Part shown: positions 30,691-40,196 of the stretch, piece after piece | Position numbering within the stretch: the stretch's first letter is position 1 | How the letters are laid out: the number at the start of each line of letters is the position of its first letter | Assembly (NCBI RefSeq): GCF_019931065.1 | Contig: NZ_JAIOUQ010000007.1 | Location: 57,523-121,522 of the forward strand | Length of the DNA stretch: 64,000 bases | Direction of reading: 5' to 3' | DNA from: Methanobacterium spitsbergense | GTDB taxonomy: Archaea; Methanobacteriota; Methanobacteria; Methanobacteriales; Methanobacteriaceae | Notes under the pieces: model-generated | What the model was told of the DNA's origin: nothing | Database searches by the model: none | Seen by the model: only the letters and a program-made list of their open reading frames with translations | Translations under genes and position numbers: made by a program

Positions 30691-30855
30691 TCTTTCACCA
30701 CTTCAGTGCAATAGATATGCACTTATAATATTTATATATGATCTTATCTTGATCCTTAAGTCTGATCTGATCTTGATAGATTTAATGTTATGTACAAATT
30801 TTGATATTTTGTATCTTTAAATTAATTAATGAATATGATAAAAAAAAATTTATCT

Positions 30856-32403
30856 TTATTTTAATTCTTTACATTTGAGAATATCTTCTTTGTATTTATA
30901 TGCTGCTTCACCAAGACAGACTAAGGCCTTTGTATCACAATTTAAACCCTTTTTAACTCCTTCTACCACCTGATCAGAGGTTGCTCCAAGGGTGCCCTTT
31001 TTGAATTTAATTGAGGACATGTCTGTGAGTATGATTTTGCCCGAGGAAATATATTCACTTTGTTTTTCAGCAGCTTTCCTTGAGGCAAATGAAGCAGGAA
31101 CAATAAAATCTCCTATTTCTAGAACTTTGCTTAATATTTCATTATCTCCCGACTCTCCAGATTCGGAAGAAACAGTAAGTACAACAGTGATACTGCTATA
31201 AACCTTTTTTAATTCTGTAACAACGGTTTCAATACCTGCAGGATTGTGCCCGTAATCAAGGATAACATCCATACCGTTATAATTAAATAAATGTTCAATT
31301 CTACCGGGAACACCTTCAAAACTTTCAACGGCATCCACAATATTATTTAAGGGTATATTAAAGAATTCTCTAGCTGCAGCAATTGCACCAATTGAGTTGT
31401 ACACATTATGAAGTCCAACTAATTTCATTTGTATATTAACCACAAAATCCTTTGTTTGGAGTTTGAATCTTCCCTTTGTTTCATCAATTTCCATTGCAAG
31501 ATAATCTGGTTCCGGTCTAGTTAAACCACATTCACAACTGTATAAACCCGAACCTGTGATTGTTTCTTCAATTTTAATTTGCCTTCCACACCAGCATGTT
31601 TTGTATCCCCCTCCCGATTTTTTAGGATCGAGTCCAAAGGTTATAACATTTTCTTGAGTAACAAGACCAAAAATAGTAGGATCATCTGAATTCACTATAA
31701 TCGGTTTATTTTTGAAGTATTCAATAAATTCTCCTTTAATTTTTGCATAATCCATAAAATCATGATCTTGATCGAGATGGTCCGGGTTAATATTCGTTAC
31801 TATTCCACAATCTGGTTCGCAACTTTCAACTAGTAATTTAAGATCTCCTGTTTTTCCAAATGTACCTGTTTCAAGAACAGCCACATCACCTGCAAGTCTA
31901 GCTTGTAATGGTGGTATATAATCAATATTTCCCTGCAAATTTCTGAAGCCGTGTTCTGTGGGTTTTAAACCAGCACTCCTACATATGTGTTTCAAAAGTG
32001 TGGTGGTAGTGGTTTTCCCATTAGTACCAGTTATGCATAGAACGGGTTTTTCAGGTTTGAAAATTTTCAGACAATCTTCAACAGGTAAAATATTAATTTT
32101 ATAATCTGCTATTTTCTTATAAAGATCTGAGTCTTCATTGAGACTTGGGGGAGGAATTATATAATCTAACTTATTCAAAAATGATTCAGGATGAGCTGTT
32201 AAATATAAAGGGATATTATAACCCGTTAATGTATATAAATATTCGCAATCTTTCTTTTCATGAATGTCTGAACCCAATACATTGAGTTTACGATCCATTA
32301 ACATTCTTACTATGAGGTTTCCCACAACACCACATATTCCAACAACACCATAAACATTAGAATCATTTTCTAATGTTTTTTTAATGTTATCTGAGCTATT
32401 CAT
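30856..32403 (-). CDS. Mur ligase family protein with MurT-like Cys4 insert (probable pseudomurein peptide ligase)
   Basis: A 515-residue Mur-fold ligase. It has an N-terminal Rossmann-like domain, an ATPase with P-loop [10 protein letters not shown] (126-135), [10 protein letters not shown] and a C-terminal domain with [13 protein letters not shown] four-cysteine insert, C270, C272, C290 and C292 (TCWCG ... YSCECG, followed by RPEPD), resembles the zinc ribbon of bacterial MurT. Mur ligases add amino acids to activated sugars or peptides; in this order they are expected to build the pseudomurein peptide. The order of addition cannot be read from sequence. Alternatives: a cofactor ligase such as CfbE of F430 synthesis. 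Its start overlaps the upstream gene by 8 bp. Confidence 0.8.
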   Translation of the reverse strand: MNSSDNIKKTLENDSNVYGVVGICGVVGNLIVRMLMDRKLNVLGSDIHEKKDCEYLYTLTGYNIPLYLTAHPESFLNKLDYIIPPPSLNEDSDLYKKIADYKINILPVEDCLKIFKPEKPVLCITGTNGKTTTTTLLKHICRSAGLKPTEHGFRNLQGNIDYIPPLQARLAGDVAVLETGTFGKTGDLKLLVESCEPDCGIVTNINPDHLDQDHDFMDYAKIKGEFIEYFKNKPIIVNSDDPTIFGLVTQENVITFGLDPKKSGGGYKTCWCGRQIKIEETITGSGLYSCECGLTRPEPDYLAMEIDETKGRFKLQTKDFVVNIQMKLVGLHNVYNSIGAIAAAREFFNIPLNNIVDAVESFEGVPGRIEHLFNYNGMDVILDYGHNPAGIETVVTELKKVYSSITVVLTVSSESGESGDNEILSKVLEIGDFIVPASFASRKAAEKQSEYISSGKIILTDMSSIKFKKGTLGATSDQVVEGVKKGLNCDTKALVCLGEAAYKYKEDILKCKELK

Positions 32404-33802
32404 ATTTTTTACATCCCTCTTTGATACCCATCATCATCTTAGACTTAACATCATCGTAGTTGGTTATGGCACCAGGACCAACATGTAAAATAATACATCC
32501 TGGATTTGAATATTTAATTGATAAATCTCCTGCGGTTATCATATCCTCAACAGACATTTTAATAGCTTCAGAATCCGCAGCCCCATTAATAACATCATTT
32601 GCTGCTTCAATATCAAGTTTTTTTGTTGTTTCATTATATCCGCTGCAAATTATAACATCTGCATATCTTCCAACAACTTCTCCTACTTTGTACTTGTCCC
32701 TTGGATTGGTGCTGTCGGGATTGTCAATGAGAACAACAAGTTTTTGATCCTGAAAGCTTTCAAGTGTATTGATAAGCCCTTCTGGTACAAATGCCGCATC
32801 AAAATGTACTTTTCTCCCTTTGTAATTGCCAATATACTCCATATGTCCTGCAATTCCTTTAAAACTTTTCAAACCATTTATTATTGAAGTTTCATTGAGT
32901 CCATACGCTAGTGCAGCTGCAGAAGCTGCAATGGAGTTTTCAAAATAGTATCCGAGTAATTTGAATGGTGATTCAAACCTGCCTTTAATCCCTAGTTCTG
33001 GAATATTATAATCTATATCAATTAATCCCTTCTCTAATTTTCCATTAACCTCACAATTATCATTTTCTGCACAGTAATAAATTGTATTGTTTCTTAAAGG
33101 TTCAATATATTCCTTGCACTGTATTCCTGAAATTAAAATCTTACTTGAATTTGCAATGAATAATTTGCGGGCGATATATTTTTCCATTGAATAGTCAAAT
33201 TCATCCAAATGATCGGGATAAATGTTGGTAATTACCCCAACATTAAGATCTACTTGTGACATTAATCTTGATGTTCCATGTGGAAGTTCTAGAACTGCTA
33301 TATTGTTTTTCTTGTGAAGACCACCAATAATTCCATCAACTATAACTTCACTTAGAAGATTGCCTATACGGGATGAACAAGTCCATACTTTATAACCTGC
33401 ATTTTTGAAGATCTCTGACAGAATATGTGTTGTACTGGTTTTTCCAAGGGTTCCTGTGATCCCTATAACATCCAATTCCAGCAAATTGTTTATTAATTCT
33501 GAAATGTACTCATTGGTCAATATTTTAATATGATTATCATGGATTAAATGTCTTATTGATGAGTTTTCTGGCACTGTAGGAGATATATAAGCCGAATCAA
33601 TATTTTCCATACAGGAAGAGATATCAGAACCCATAAGAAGTTCTATTCCTTCTTTTTCCATTATTTTGAGTGTTTTCTGTACTGAAGCTGGAAACTCTTC
33701 AATGAGTTTTTTATCCGTTAAAATAACTTTATTTCCTGTGTGGTTCAGGATCCTTGCTGCTGGACGTCCTGCATTACCTGCGCCAATAACTATACATTTC
33801 AT
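32396..33802 (-). CDS. Mur ligase family protein, MurD-like (probable pseudomurein peptide ligase)
   Basis: A 468-residue Mur-fold ligase with an N-terminal NAD-type Rossmann domain ([17 protein letters not shown]), a central ATPase and a C-terminal ligase domain. The P-loop reads GTLGKTSTT, so the usual Asn or His of GTNGKT/GTHGKT is Leu. [13 protein letters not shown] is the typical metal-site region. The second Met (33802) is taken as start because it begins the Rossmann motif and has a GAGA upstream; an ATG at 33817 adds five residues. It overlaps the following Mur ligase gene by 8 bp. Substrate unknown. Confidence 0.78.
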   Translation of the reverse strand: MKCIVIGAGNAGRPAARILNHTGNKVILTDKKLIEEFPASVQKTLKIMEKEGIELLMGSDISSCMENIDSAYISPTVPENSSIRHLIHDNHIKILTNEYISELINNLLELDVIGITGTLGKTSTTHILSEIFKNAGYKVWTCSSRIGNLLSEVIVDGIIGGLHKKNNIAVLELPHGTSRLMSQVDLNVGVITNIYPDHLDEFDYSMEKYIARKLFIANSSKILISGIQCKEYIEPLRNNTIYYCAENDNCEVNGKLEKGLIDIDYNIPELGIKGRFESPFKLLGYYFENSIAASAAALAYGLNETSIINGLKSFKGIAGHMEYIGNYKGRKVHFDAAFVPEGLINTLESFQDQKLVVLIDNPDSTNPRDKYKVGEVVGRYADVIICSGYNETTKKLDIEAANDVINGAADSEAIKMSVEDMITAGDLSIKYSNPGCIILHVGPGAITNYDDVKSKMMMGIKEGCKKYE

Positions 33803-34020
33803 AACAATTTCTCGCATTATATTTTTTTATTACTTAAATTTGCATTGAAAGTACTTTAATATCTTTGTTTATCTATCTTACTAATCTCGATTCTCATTTT
33901 ATATTAAAGTTCTTTATTGAATACATTGGATATTCTTCATGAGGTACATTAAATATTACTGTAACTCACAAAGCATTAAATCCATTAGAAAAATAGAAAT
34001 AAATAATCAAGTACCATGGG

Positions 34021-35532
34021 TTAATTTGTATCTTTAACAATTTTTTTCAATACTTTACTTGCAGGATCCATTCCCTGAGCCCCTATCAGCAATATAGTAT
34101 CGATTTTTCCTGCTGATCCAATACAGTAGTTCAATGCAGGGTATAAATTTTCTTGAAACACATAATCAAAACCATGTTCTGTTAAGGTATTAAGCACAAT
34201 GTTTTTTTCAACTAATTTAACTGTATTTAAATTATCAACCGCTTCGGCACTACTTGTAACAATTAGGTTATAATCAACATCTTCAAGTCCATTTACAAGA
34301 GCTTCTGCATTTAAACGATTAATTGCTTCTCCTCGGGAACCTCTAATTGCAAATACGATGTAGAGAACTCCTTTACACATTTTAGCTGCACTTTTTATTG
34401 TGGCAATTATTCCATCTGGATTGTGGGCAAAATCATCAATTATTAATGGATCAGTGCCAAGCACAGTGAATCTTCTTTCAAGAGGTTTATAAGATGAAAC
34501 AGCATGTTTAATAATTTCAAAATCAATATTTAAAGCTAAAGTAGCCCCTATTGCTGCCATGGTATTTTGTATGAAATGTTTGCTTTTAAATGGAAGTTCC
34601 TCCATTTTCAGGAAAATTTTTTCATTGATATAAATACCATCGGTTTTCAATGTTACATCTTGACTTAGCGATTCATTCACTGAACTACCATAAAATGAGA
34701 CGTTTACAGATTTGTCTTTGGATATGAGATCTCCCATTTCAATTAATAATTGATCATCAGAATTTAAAACAGCATAAACATTATTTGTACCGTTGTCATG
34801 TGATTTTCCTGATTCATTTTTGGATGAAATAGCTTCTAAAGATCTGTATATTTCATTAAAGGTTTCTTCAATTGAATTTACAAGACCTATGTGATCAAGG
34901 CCAACATTTGTGATTACAAGTACATTTGGATCTACTGCTGCTGTCATGAGATGTGCATGGTCTTTCATAAGTTTGTCAAGCCATCCTTGAACTTCTGAAA
35001 CCTCTATAACCAATGCTTGAATTTTTTCACCGGATACATATTCAAATTCTGCTAATTGGTTTGCAACAACTGGATCAATCAAAGTATTAAATTCAGATTG
35101 AGCATCTGTATTTGTGTAAGTGTTATACCCTGCTTCAGTAAGTATACTGTAGATCATATGAGTTGTTGTGGATTTGCCATTTGTACCTGTAACAACCACA
35201 CGAAGAGAATCTTTGGCAAAATTTTTAACAGCCCATTTTAATGCAAATGCATTGGCAATTTCTATTTTGGGCGTTATTATAATGGGTATTTCCAATTTTT
35301 GGGCTATTTCAATAGCTTTTTCCTGGGGATTTTGTGTTATTATACATGAAACACCTTTTTTATTTGCTATTTCTACTCCTTTATCATCAATCCAATGTCT
35401 TATAACAAAATCACCAGGTTTAGCATGGTTAAGAAAAGTAAAAATACCCTTTAAAGGTTTTTCAGGTCCTATTAATTTTCCATTCAACACTTTGGCCAGG
35501 CTAGATGTTGTGATCTCAATCATATTATTCAT
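34021..35532 (-). CDS. Mur ligase family protein, MurE/MurF-like (pMurE candidate)
   Basis: A 503-residue ligase with a MurE/F-type N-terminal domain (about 1-100), an ATPase domain with VVVTGTNGKSTTTH (about 111-124), NVGLDHIG and a C-terminal domain (RRFTVLGTDPLIIDDFAHNPDG). Archaeal homologues of this type have been studied as pMurE of pseudomurein synthesis; the exact amino acid added is not determinable here. It is 14 bp downstream of the MraY-like gene, a clear operon. The neighbouring Mur ligase genes follow after a 218-bp gap. Confidence 0.82.
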   Translation of the reverse strand: MNNMIEITTSSLAKVLNGKLIGPEKPLKGIFTFLNHAKPGDFVIRHWIDDKGVEIANKKGVSCIITQNPQEKAIEIAQKLEIPIIITPKIEIANAFALKWAVKNFAKDSLRVVVTGTNGKSTTTHMIYSILTEAGYNTYTNTDAQSEFNTLIDPVVANQLAEFEYVSGEKIQALVIEVSEVQGWLDKLMKDHAHLMTAAVDPNVLVITNVGLDHIGLVNSIEETFNEIYRSLEAISSKNESGKSHDNGTNNVYAVLNSDDQLLIEMGDLISKDKSVNVSFYGSSVNESLSQDVTLKTDGIYINEKIFLKMEELPFKSKHFIQNTMAAIGATLALNIDFEIIKHAVSSYKPLERRFTVLGTDPLIIDDFAHNPDGIIATIKSAAKMCKGVLYIVFAIRGSRGEAINRLNAEALVNGLEDVDYNLIVTSSAEAVDNLNTVKLVEKNIVLNTLTEHGFDYVFQENLYPALNYCIGSAGKIDTILLIGAQGMDPASKVLKKIVKDTN

Positions 35533-35546
35533 TTCCTTTTAATGGA

Positions 35547-36620
35547 TTAAAGAACTTTATATCCGTATAAAGCAATCAAACACACAATTATAGTTGCTGC
35601 CCAGTAAAGCAAAACTATTTTTTTCTCGGATAATCCCTTGTAATGAAGAGTATGGTGCAATGGTTCTACCGGCAGTTTTATAATATGAGCTCTATGAAGA
35701 AGGCTTACAATAACTGAAAATATAGGAACTGCAATTGCTATAACTGCAAAGTATACAATATCTCCCAGAAATGCTGCTGTCATATAACCGGCACCAAGGG
35801 CAAAGGCACCTGTATCTCCCATGAAAATACTTGCAGGATATCTATTAAAAACTAAAAATCCTAAGCATGCTCCGGTTAGTATAATAAATGGTAAAGATCC
35901 ACTTGGATTTCCTGTAGAAATTGCAAATATTGCGGAAGCAGCAGATGCTATGGCAAGAATTCCTGCTGCAAGTCCATCCATTCCATCGATAAGATTCACA
36001 GAATTTATTGAACCAATAATTCCAAATATTACAACCGGTATTATTAACAATCCAATATTAAATCCCAGTACTGAAGCACCAACAGCCCCTGAAGCTACAA
36101 GGAATAACGATACAAGTATTTGGGCTAAAATTTTTTCATTCTCTTTTATTTCACTTTTAATAGGTGCTTCACCAGTAATTTCAACCAAATTATTTTTTAA
36201 GAGATTTTCAAGGTCTTTTTTAGCTTTGGGGGTGGTTACCCTTGCATTTTCACCTGTTTTAATAGTTAATCTTCCAATTTCAACTGGATTTGGACTGATA
36301 TTCCTGATAACTTTTTGTATTTCCTTGGTTTTTAACCCGATTAGATCGTCCATCAAACCAACTACACCTGCAGTCATCATGATCATAACAGTTAGAACAA
36401 GACTTTTATCTGTATAGAAAATGCATGCAAGTAAGAGAACCCCCAATAGAATAGCAAGTCCGCCCATTGTGGGTGTACCTGCCTTATGGCTGTGTTCAGT
36501 AACAATTGGATTGTCCTTTACATCAGCATATTTCAACAACTTCTTTATAAATAGGGTAAAAAATGCTGTTGATATGAATGCAAGTAAGAATATGAAAATT
36601 TCTACAGGAATATTGCTCAA
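35547..36620 (-). CDS. MraY-like glycosyl-4-phosphotransferase
   Basis: A 357-residue polytopic membrane enzyme (about ten helices) of the MraY/WecA family, which transfers a phospho-sugar-peptide from UDP to a polyprenyl phosphate. Active-site motifs are VVGLMDDLIGLKT (Asp-Asp), VNLIDGMDGLAAG, GDTGAFALGAG and the MraY-type histidines PLHHTLHYKG. A hydrophilic insertion of about 60 residues follows the Asp-Asp motif (roughly 95-160), absent from typical bacterial MraY. The start is a TTG with AGGTGG. Context with Mur ligases supports a pseudomurein lipid-intermediate step. Confidence 0.85.
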   Translation of the reverse strand: MSNIPVEIFIFLLAFISTAFFTLFIKKLLKYADVKDNPIVTEHSHKAGTPTMGGLAILLGVLLLACIFYTDKSLVLTVMIMMTAGVVGLMDDLIGLKTKEIQKVIRNISPNPVEIGRLTIKTGENARVTTPKAKKDLENLLKNNLVEITGEAPIKSEIKENEKILAQILVSLFLVASGAVGASVLGFNIGLLIIPVVIFGIIGSINSVNLIDGMDGLAAGILAIASAASAIFAISTGNPSGSLPFIILTGACLGFLVFNRYPASIFMGDTGAFALGAGYMTAAFLGDIVYFAVIAIAVPIFSVIVSLLHRAHIIKLPVEPLHHTLHYKGLSEKKIVLLYWAATIIVCLIALYGYKVL

Positions 36621-36773
36621 TTTACCACCTTATAATTGTTTTATTGGAATTAACTTGCATTTATGGATTTTAAATGCAATAAATATATCTATGTAATCTT
36701 TCTAATTGTTTTGTGTTAAACTTTTAATATTCAATTAACATACTTTTGTTTTATAATTAATGAATTATGAAAA

Positions 36774-37922
36774 TTAAATAGAATTTTTCTCCAAAATTTC
36801 AAGTTTTTCAGCTATATTAACAGCAGCACCTATTGTTTCACCCCTAACAGTTATACGTTCATGATTTGGGGGTCCGTGGATAAGCCAGGGAGTTTCATGT
36901 GAAATTTCTCTAAATTTATAGTTATTTTTATTAGATGGATAATTACCCACAGGTATTTCAATACCTGAATAATCTTTAATTCTATTTTTAAGTTTTAAAG
37001 CATCCCATTTACCAGATGCCATATTAATTAATTCATGCATGATATTCACATTCGTTGCAGCGTAAGTGATATATCTTGTACCGCTAGGTCTGGCATTGAT
37101 TTCTATTACCTTATTTTCATTGGTTTCAGGGTCAAATATAATATCAATATCTGCTGTTCCTTCTAATCCCATAGAATCTGCAATTTTAACTGCAATGTCT
37201 TGGATTTGTTTGTTATTTTTGGTATTATTGATTCCATCTAATTCTAAAGGTGCTTTTTTTATTTTTTTAAGTGGATGGATTCCTTCAAGTGTTGTTTCGC
37301 CCTTATAAACTGGAACCAGTGGTACTGATTTTCCCTTCCATCTCAAAATTTCGATGGAAACTTCCGGTCCTTCAATGAATTTTTCAGCCATGGCTGTTTC
37401 ATATTCCATGAAATATTCTTCTATTTTTTCTTTCGAAGATACGATGTTAATTCCGAATCCGCCCTGTCCTTCATCCTGTTTCAAGACCAGAGGGATTTTA
37501 TTAATATTTTGTCCATTTAAAACCTCATGATTATTTTTTGAGATTTTAAAGCATTTGGGGGTATTAATATTATTTTTAATCAAAAATTCTTTGGTTTTAT
37601 ACTTTTTTGCGCATATTGATGCTGCATGAACTCCTGCTGCAGCAACAGGTATGCCATATTCGGTTTCAAGATTTTCTTTCATAATTGCTACTTCAACAAG
37701 AGGCCCATCAATTCCTATCAATGGTACAACTCCATCCACATCCTCTTTAATAGCAATCTCCATTGGTCCGTCCATTCCCCTAGGAACGATGTGATGTGAA
37801 TCTGCAAGTTCTAAGTTGGGGGAATTTGTGGTTGATTCTGTAATAATGCTTGTTATGGAATTTTTTTTGTTGTAGATTGCTACATCATCGAAAAGACGAG
37901 CTCCTATAAAAAGTATCTTCAT
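36774..37922 (-). CDS. ATP-grasp (CarB-like) enzyme of the cell-wall block
   Basis: A 382-residue ATP-grasp protein. It starts KILFIGARLFDDVAIYNKK and shows a central ATP-grasp fold with VLKQDEGQGGFGINIV (nucleotide loop), TADIDIIFDPETN and VIEINARPSGTRYITYAATN (Mg-binding). Such enzymes ligate a carboxylate to an amine through an acyl phosphate. CarB-like ATP-grasp genes accompany Mur ligases and MraY in pseudomurein-making archaea, so a role in peptide synthesis is likely, but the reaction is not known. It is first in the transcribed order of this block, 153 bp from mraY. Confidence 0.78.
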   Translation of the reverse strand: MKILFIGARLFDDVAIYNKKNSITSIITESTTNSPNLELADSHHIVPRGMDGPMEIAIKEDVDGVVPLIGIDGPLVEVAIMKENLETEYGIPVAAAGVHAASICAKKYKTKEFLIKNNINTPKCFKISKNNHEVLNGQNINKIPLVLKQDEGQGGFGINIVSSKEKIEEYFMEYETAMAEKFIEGPEVSIEILRWKGKSVPLVPVYKGETTLEGIHPLKKIKKAPLELDGINNTKNNKQIQDIAVKIADSMGLEGTADIDIIFDPETNENKVIEINARPSGTRYITYAATNVNIMHELINMASGKWDALKLKNRIKDYSGIEIPVGNYPSNKNNYKFREISHETPWLIHGPPNHERITVRGETIGAAVNIAEKLEILEKNSI

Positions 37923-38121
37923 TTTATCACAATTTTACTTTAAATAAATTTGATTATTGTAAATTTCATTGATTAATAAATTAGATTTTATTATAATTCT
38001 TTCTTAATTAGAGTCAATCTTTTATTTATATTAAAGTTATGATTCAATTTGTTAATAGGTTATAACCAAATAATTAGCAGGTATCAAATCAATCAATGAA
38101 TGTTTATATTTTGATTTGATG

Positions 38122-38604
38122 TTAAACATTGAGATTATTCTTTAAAATTCTAGAAAGTTCTTCAACACCATTTTTTACTTCATTAGAAACTTGGTTTGAT
38201 AAATCTATATTCTTAGGTTGTACACCTATTAAAAGAATTTTAGCATCTGTAAATGATTCAATATACTTGATCATAAATGATATTGGCATGGCGTGTGTTG
38301 AAATACTGTAATTAGCAATTTCATTGCTTTTTATTAATTTTATTTCTCCGGGATTCATATCCATTTCAACAGCATCAATGAAGATTATATGCGATGGTTC
38401 TTCTTTTCTTATAAGTCCAGTATAATTTTCTGGCACTGTTTCAGCATTTATAATCATAAAATCCTTTTGTTTTTTGAATATTACCTTCAATTTTCTGGCT
38501 ACAATTGGACCTATAGCATCGTCTCCACGCATAACATTTCCTATGCATAAAAATATGACAAGTTTATGATCTTTAAGAAATTTTTTCAATTCTTGCTCTA
38601 ACAC
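38122..38604 (-). CDS. hycI: Hydrogenase maturation protease (HycI/HyaD family)
   Basis: A 160-residue endopeptidase that cleaves the C-terminal tail of a [NiFe]-hydrogenase large subunit after nickel insertion. The nickel-sensing residues are visible in GNVMRGDDAIGP (Asp), FIDAVEMDMNPGEI (Asp) and STHAMPIS (His). The start is a GTG with GGAGG 8 nt upstream; it overlaps the methyltransferase gene by 32 bp. Nearby nikR, and hypAB at 52.7 kb, fit a nickel/hydrogenase theme. Which hydrogenase it serves cannot be told. Confidence 0.88.
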   Translation of the reverse strand: MLEQELKKFLKDHKLVIFLCIGNVMRGDDAIGPIVARKLKVIFKKQKDFMIINAETVPENYTGLIRKEEPSHIIFIDAVEMDMNPGEIKLIKSNEIANYSISTHAMPISFMIKYIESFTDAKILLIGVQPKNIDLSNQVSNEVKNGVEELSRILKNNLNV

Positions 38605-39334
38605 TTTCCAATCCTCCGCCCATTATATAGTACAAATCTAAACGTAGTTTATCACCACAATCAACATTTAGCTTTTCTACAGGGATAATTAATGGTGGAT
38701 TTAACATGGGTGTAGGGCCGCAGATAATATTTTTTGTAATTAATGTGAAAGTAGTAATTTTAACAGCAGTGACAATTCCAGCTGTTTTTATAGTCATATC
38801 TATTGATTTATGGAATGTTTCATCTATGTGTTTAACAAAAATTATTTTACTGTAGAATAATGGCTCTCCTAAAATCAGATTTTTAGGATTATCATCTTCA
38901 TCATAACATATATGTTCAACTTCAACTTGAATTGGTTCAACACAGTTTATGATTCCATAGGGAATAATAATTCCATTATGTTTCAAATATTTTCTCATGG
39001 AGTTTAAAATTGGAACTTGTTCTTCATCAATAAGTGCAGTATCCAGCATTTCGCATATTATTACATCTGCATTTTTAGAAATAGATACTTTACTGGCATC
39101 TGCACATATAACATCTACATTCTTGAAGCATTCAAGGTTTGTTTTGGCTCGTTTTGCCGTGGATTTATTTATTTCTATCGCGAAAACATGGTCTGCATTT
39201 GGAGCTGCCCATGCAGAAAGAATTCCTGAACCGGCTCCTATATCATATACAATACCTTTTGCTAATGTTGAAATGGCTTCATAAAATCCTGCCAATCTTT
39301 CGGTATCTGATGTAAGGTTATGATGATAGGACGT
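38573..39334 (-). CDS. SAM-dependent methyltransferase (PRMT-like fold), possible ACG start
   Basis: A 240-253 residue methyltransferase with motif I VYDIGAGSGILSAWAA, post-I FAIEINKSTA and VIICEMLDTALIDEEQV, reminiscent of protein arginine methyltransferases; substrate unknown. The first standard start in frame is a TTG at 39295 without a ribosome-binding site. Thirteen good codons lie upstream (translating as SYHHNLTSDTER), opened by an ACG at 39332-39334 that is 6 nt after AAGGTG and directly follows two in-frame TAA codons. I use that ACG as the probable start; a mutated ATG or sequence error is the alternative. It overlaps the hydrogenase protease gene. Confidence 0.65.
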   Translation of the reverse strand, partial: TSYHHNLTSDTERLAGFYEAISTLAKGIVYDIGAGSGILSAWAAPNADHVFAIEINKSTAKRAKTNLECFKNVDVICADASKVSISKNADVIICEMLDTALIDEEQVPILNSMRKYLKHNGIIIPYGIINCVEPIQVEVEHICYDEDDNPKNLILGEPLFYSKIIFVKHIDETFHKSIDMTIKTAGIVTAVKITTFTLITKNIICGPTPMLNPPLIIPVEKLNVDCGDKLRLDLYYIMGGGLESVRARIEKIS

Positions 39335-39439
39335 TTATTACACCTTCATTTAAATTATAAAAAAATTGTAGATATTAAAATTAATAAAAAATTAAATATT
39401 CTTATTCTGAAATGAATAAGAGGATAAGATGAAAAAATA

Positions 39440-39853
39440 TTATTCTATCTTTTCACCACTTGCTGTACTTGTTAGTTTGACGTGTTCAACACCTTTTAAT
39501 CTCATGATTTTTTCAGTTAAATCACGGATGTATTTAACATCTCCTTTAACAACAACAACTTCTAAACAGTATTTTTCTGTCATGTGAACATGCATAACAG
39601 CGTTGATGTACTCCCTGTAATCATGCTGGATATCGGTTAGGTCTTCCATAACGCCGGTGTAATGATGATCGTATATAACTGCGAGTATTCCTATTCTCTC
39701 GCCTTCCATTTCATTCATCCACTGGTATCTGACTATATAATCTTTTAATGCATCCCTTATACCTTTAGACCTTGATTGGTATCCTCTATCTTTTAATACT
39801 TCGTCAAATTCATTTAGTAATTTTTTCGGTAATGACATACTTATTCGCATCAT
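39440..39853 (-). CDS. nikR: Nickel-responsive regulator NikR
   Basis: A 137-residue ribbon-helix-helix repressor with a C-terminal ACT-like nickel domain. The DNA-binding strand/helix is RISMSLPKKLLNEFDEVL; nickel ligands correspond to His in QHDY, both His in MHVHM and Cys in KYCLE, matching E. coli NikR H76, H87, H89, C95. Start taken at ATGATG after GGGGAGGG with a 6-nt spacer; the longer open frame to 39898 is rejected. It probably represses nickel uptake genes elsewhere and perhaps itself. Confidence 0.93.
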   Translation of the reverse strand: MMRISMSLPKKLLNEFDEVLKDRGYQSRSKGIRDALKDYIVRYQWMNEMEGERIGILAVIYDHHYTGVMEDLTDIQHDYREYINAVMHVHMTEKYCLEVVVVKGDVKYIRDLTEKIMRLKGVEHVKLTSTASGEKIE

Positions 39854-40196
39854 GTTATACCCTCCCCTTTTATAATACCATAATACTAAATTTGGCACTA
39901 TTTAAATTTTGTCCTTAAAAAAGACAAATATTTCATACAAATTAATTATCCCCAAACATTTACATTATTCTTCTATAATTCACAAACATACTATATAAAA
40001 TTAATACTTAATACTTTTTACTCTTATCCTCATTATGAATATTAATCTAAAAATTTCTTGAAATCAAATGTTATTGAGAATGGAATGATTTGAATAAAAA
40101 TTCACTCATTAAACAATAATATTAATCATATTCAACAATAAATTAACAATATTAAAATGTTCTGAAATATTATGTACAACTATTTGGAGGAGTAAA
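39854..40196. other. Divergent intergenic region nikR / CBS gene
   Basis: A 343-bp AT-rich spacer. It holds the nikR ribosome-binding site, TATA-like element and inverted repeat at its left end and the GGAGGAG of the CBS gene at its right end. Nothing else is recognisable. Confidence 0.5.
39908..39928. promoter_or_regulatory. Possible operator upstream of nikR
   Basis: TTTGTC and GACAAA form a 6-bp inverted repeat with a 9-nt spacer, just upstream of a TTTAAAT TATA-like element (about 39899-39906) and 55 bp before nikR. The position suits autoregulation; it does not match the E. coli NikR box. Confidence 0.3.

Noticed and set aside
39299..39335. CTGATG and ATGATGA on the plus strand, considered as a C/D sRNA
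   Set aside because: No box D or terminal stem at the right spacing, and the region is better explained by the methyltransferase start.
39930..39940. TCATAC half-site as an E. coli-type NikR box
   Set aside because: No GTATGA partner at the required spacing.
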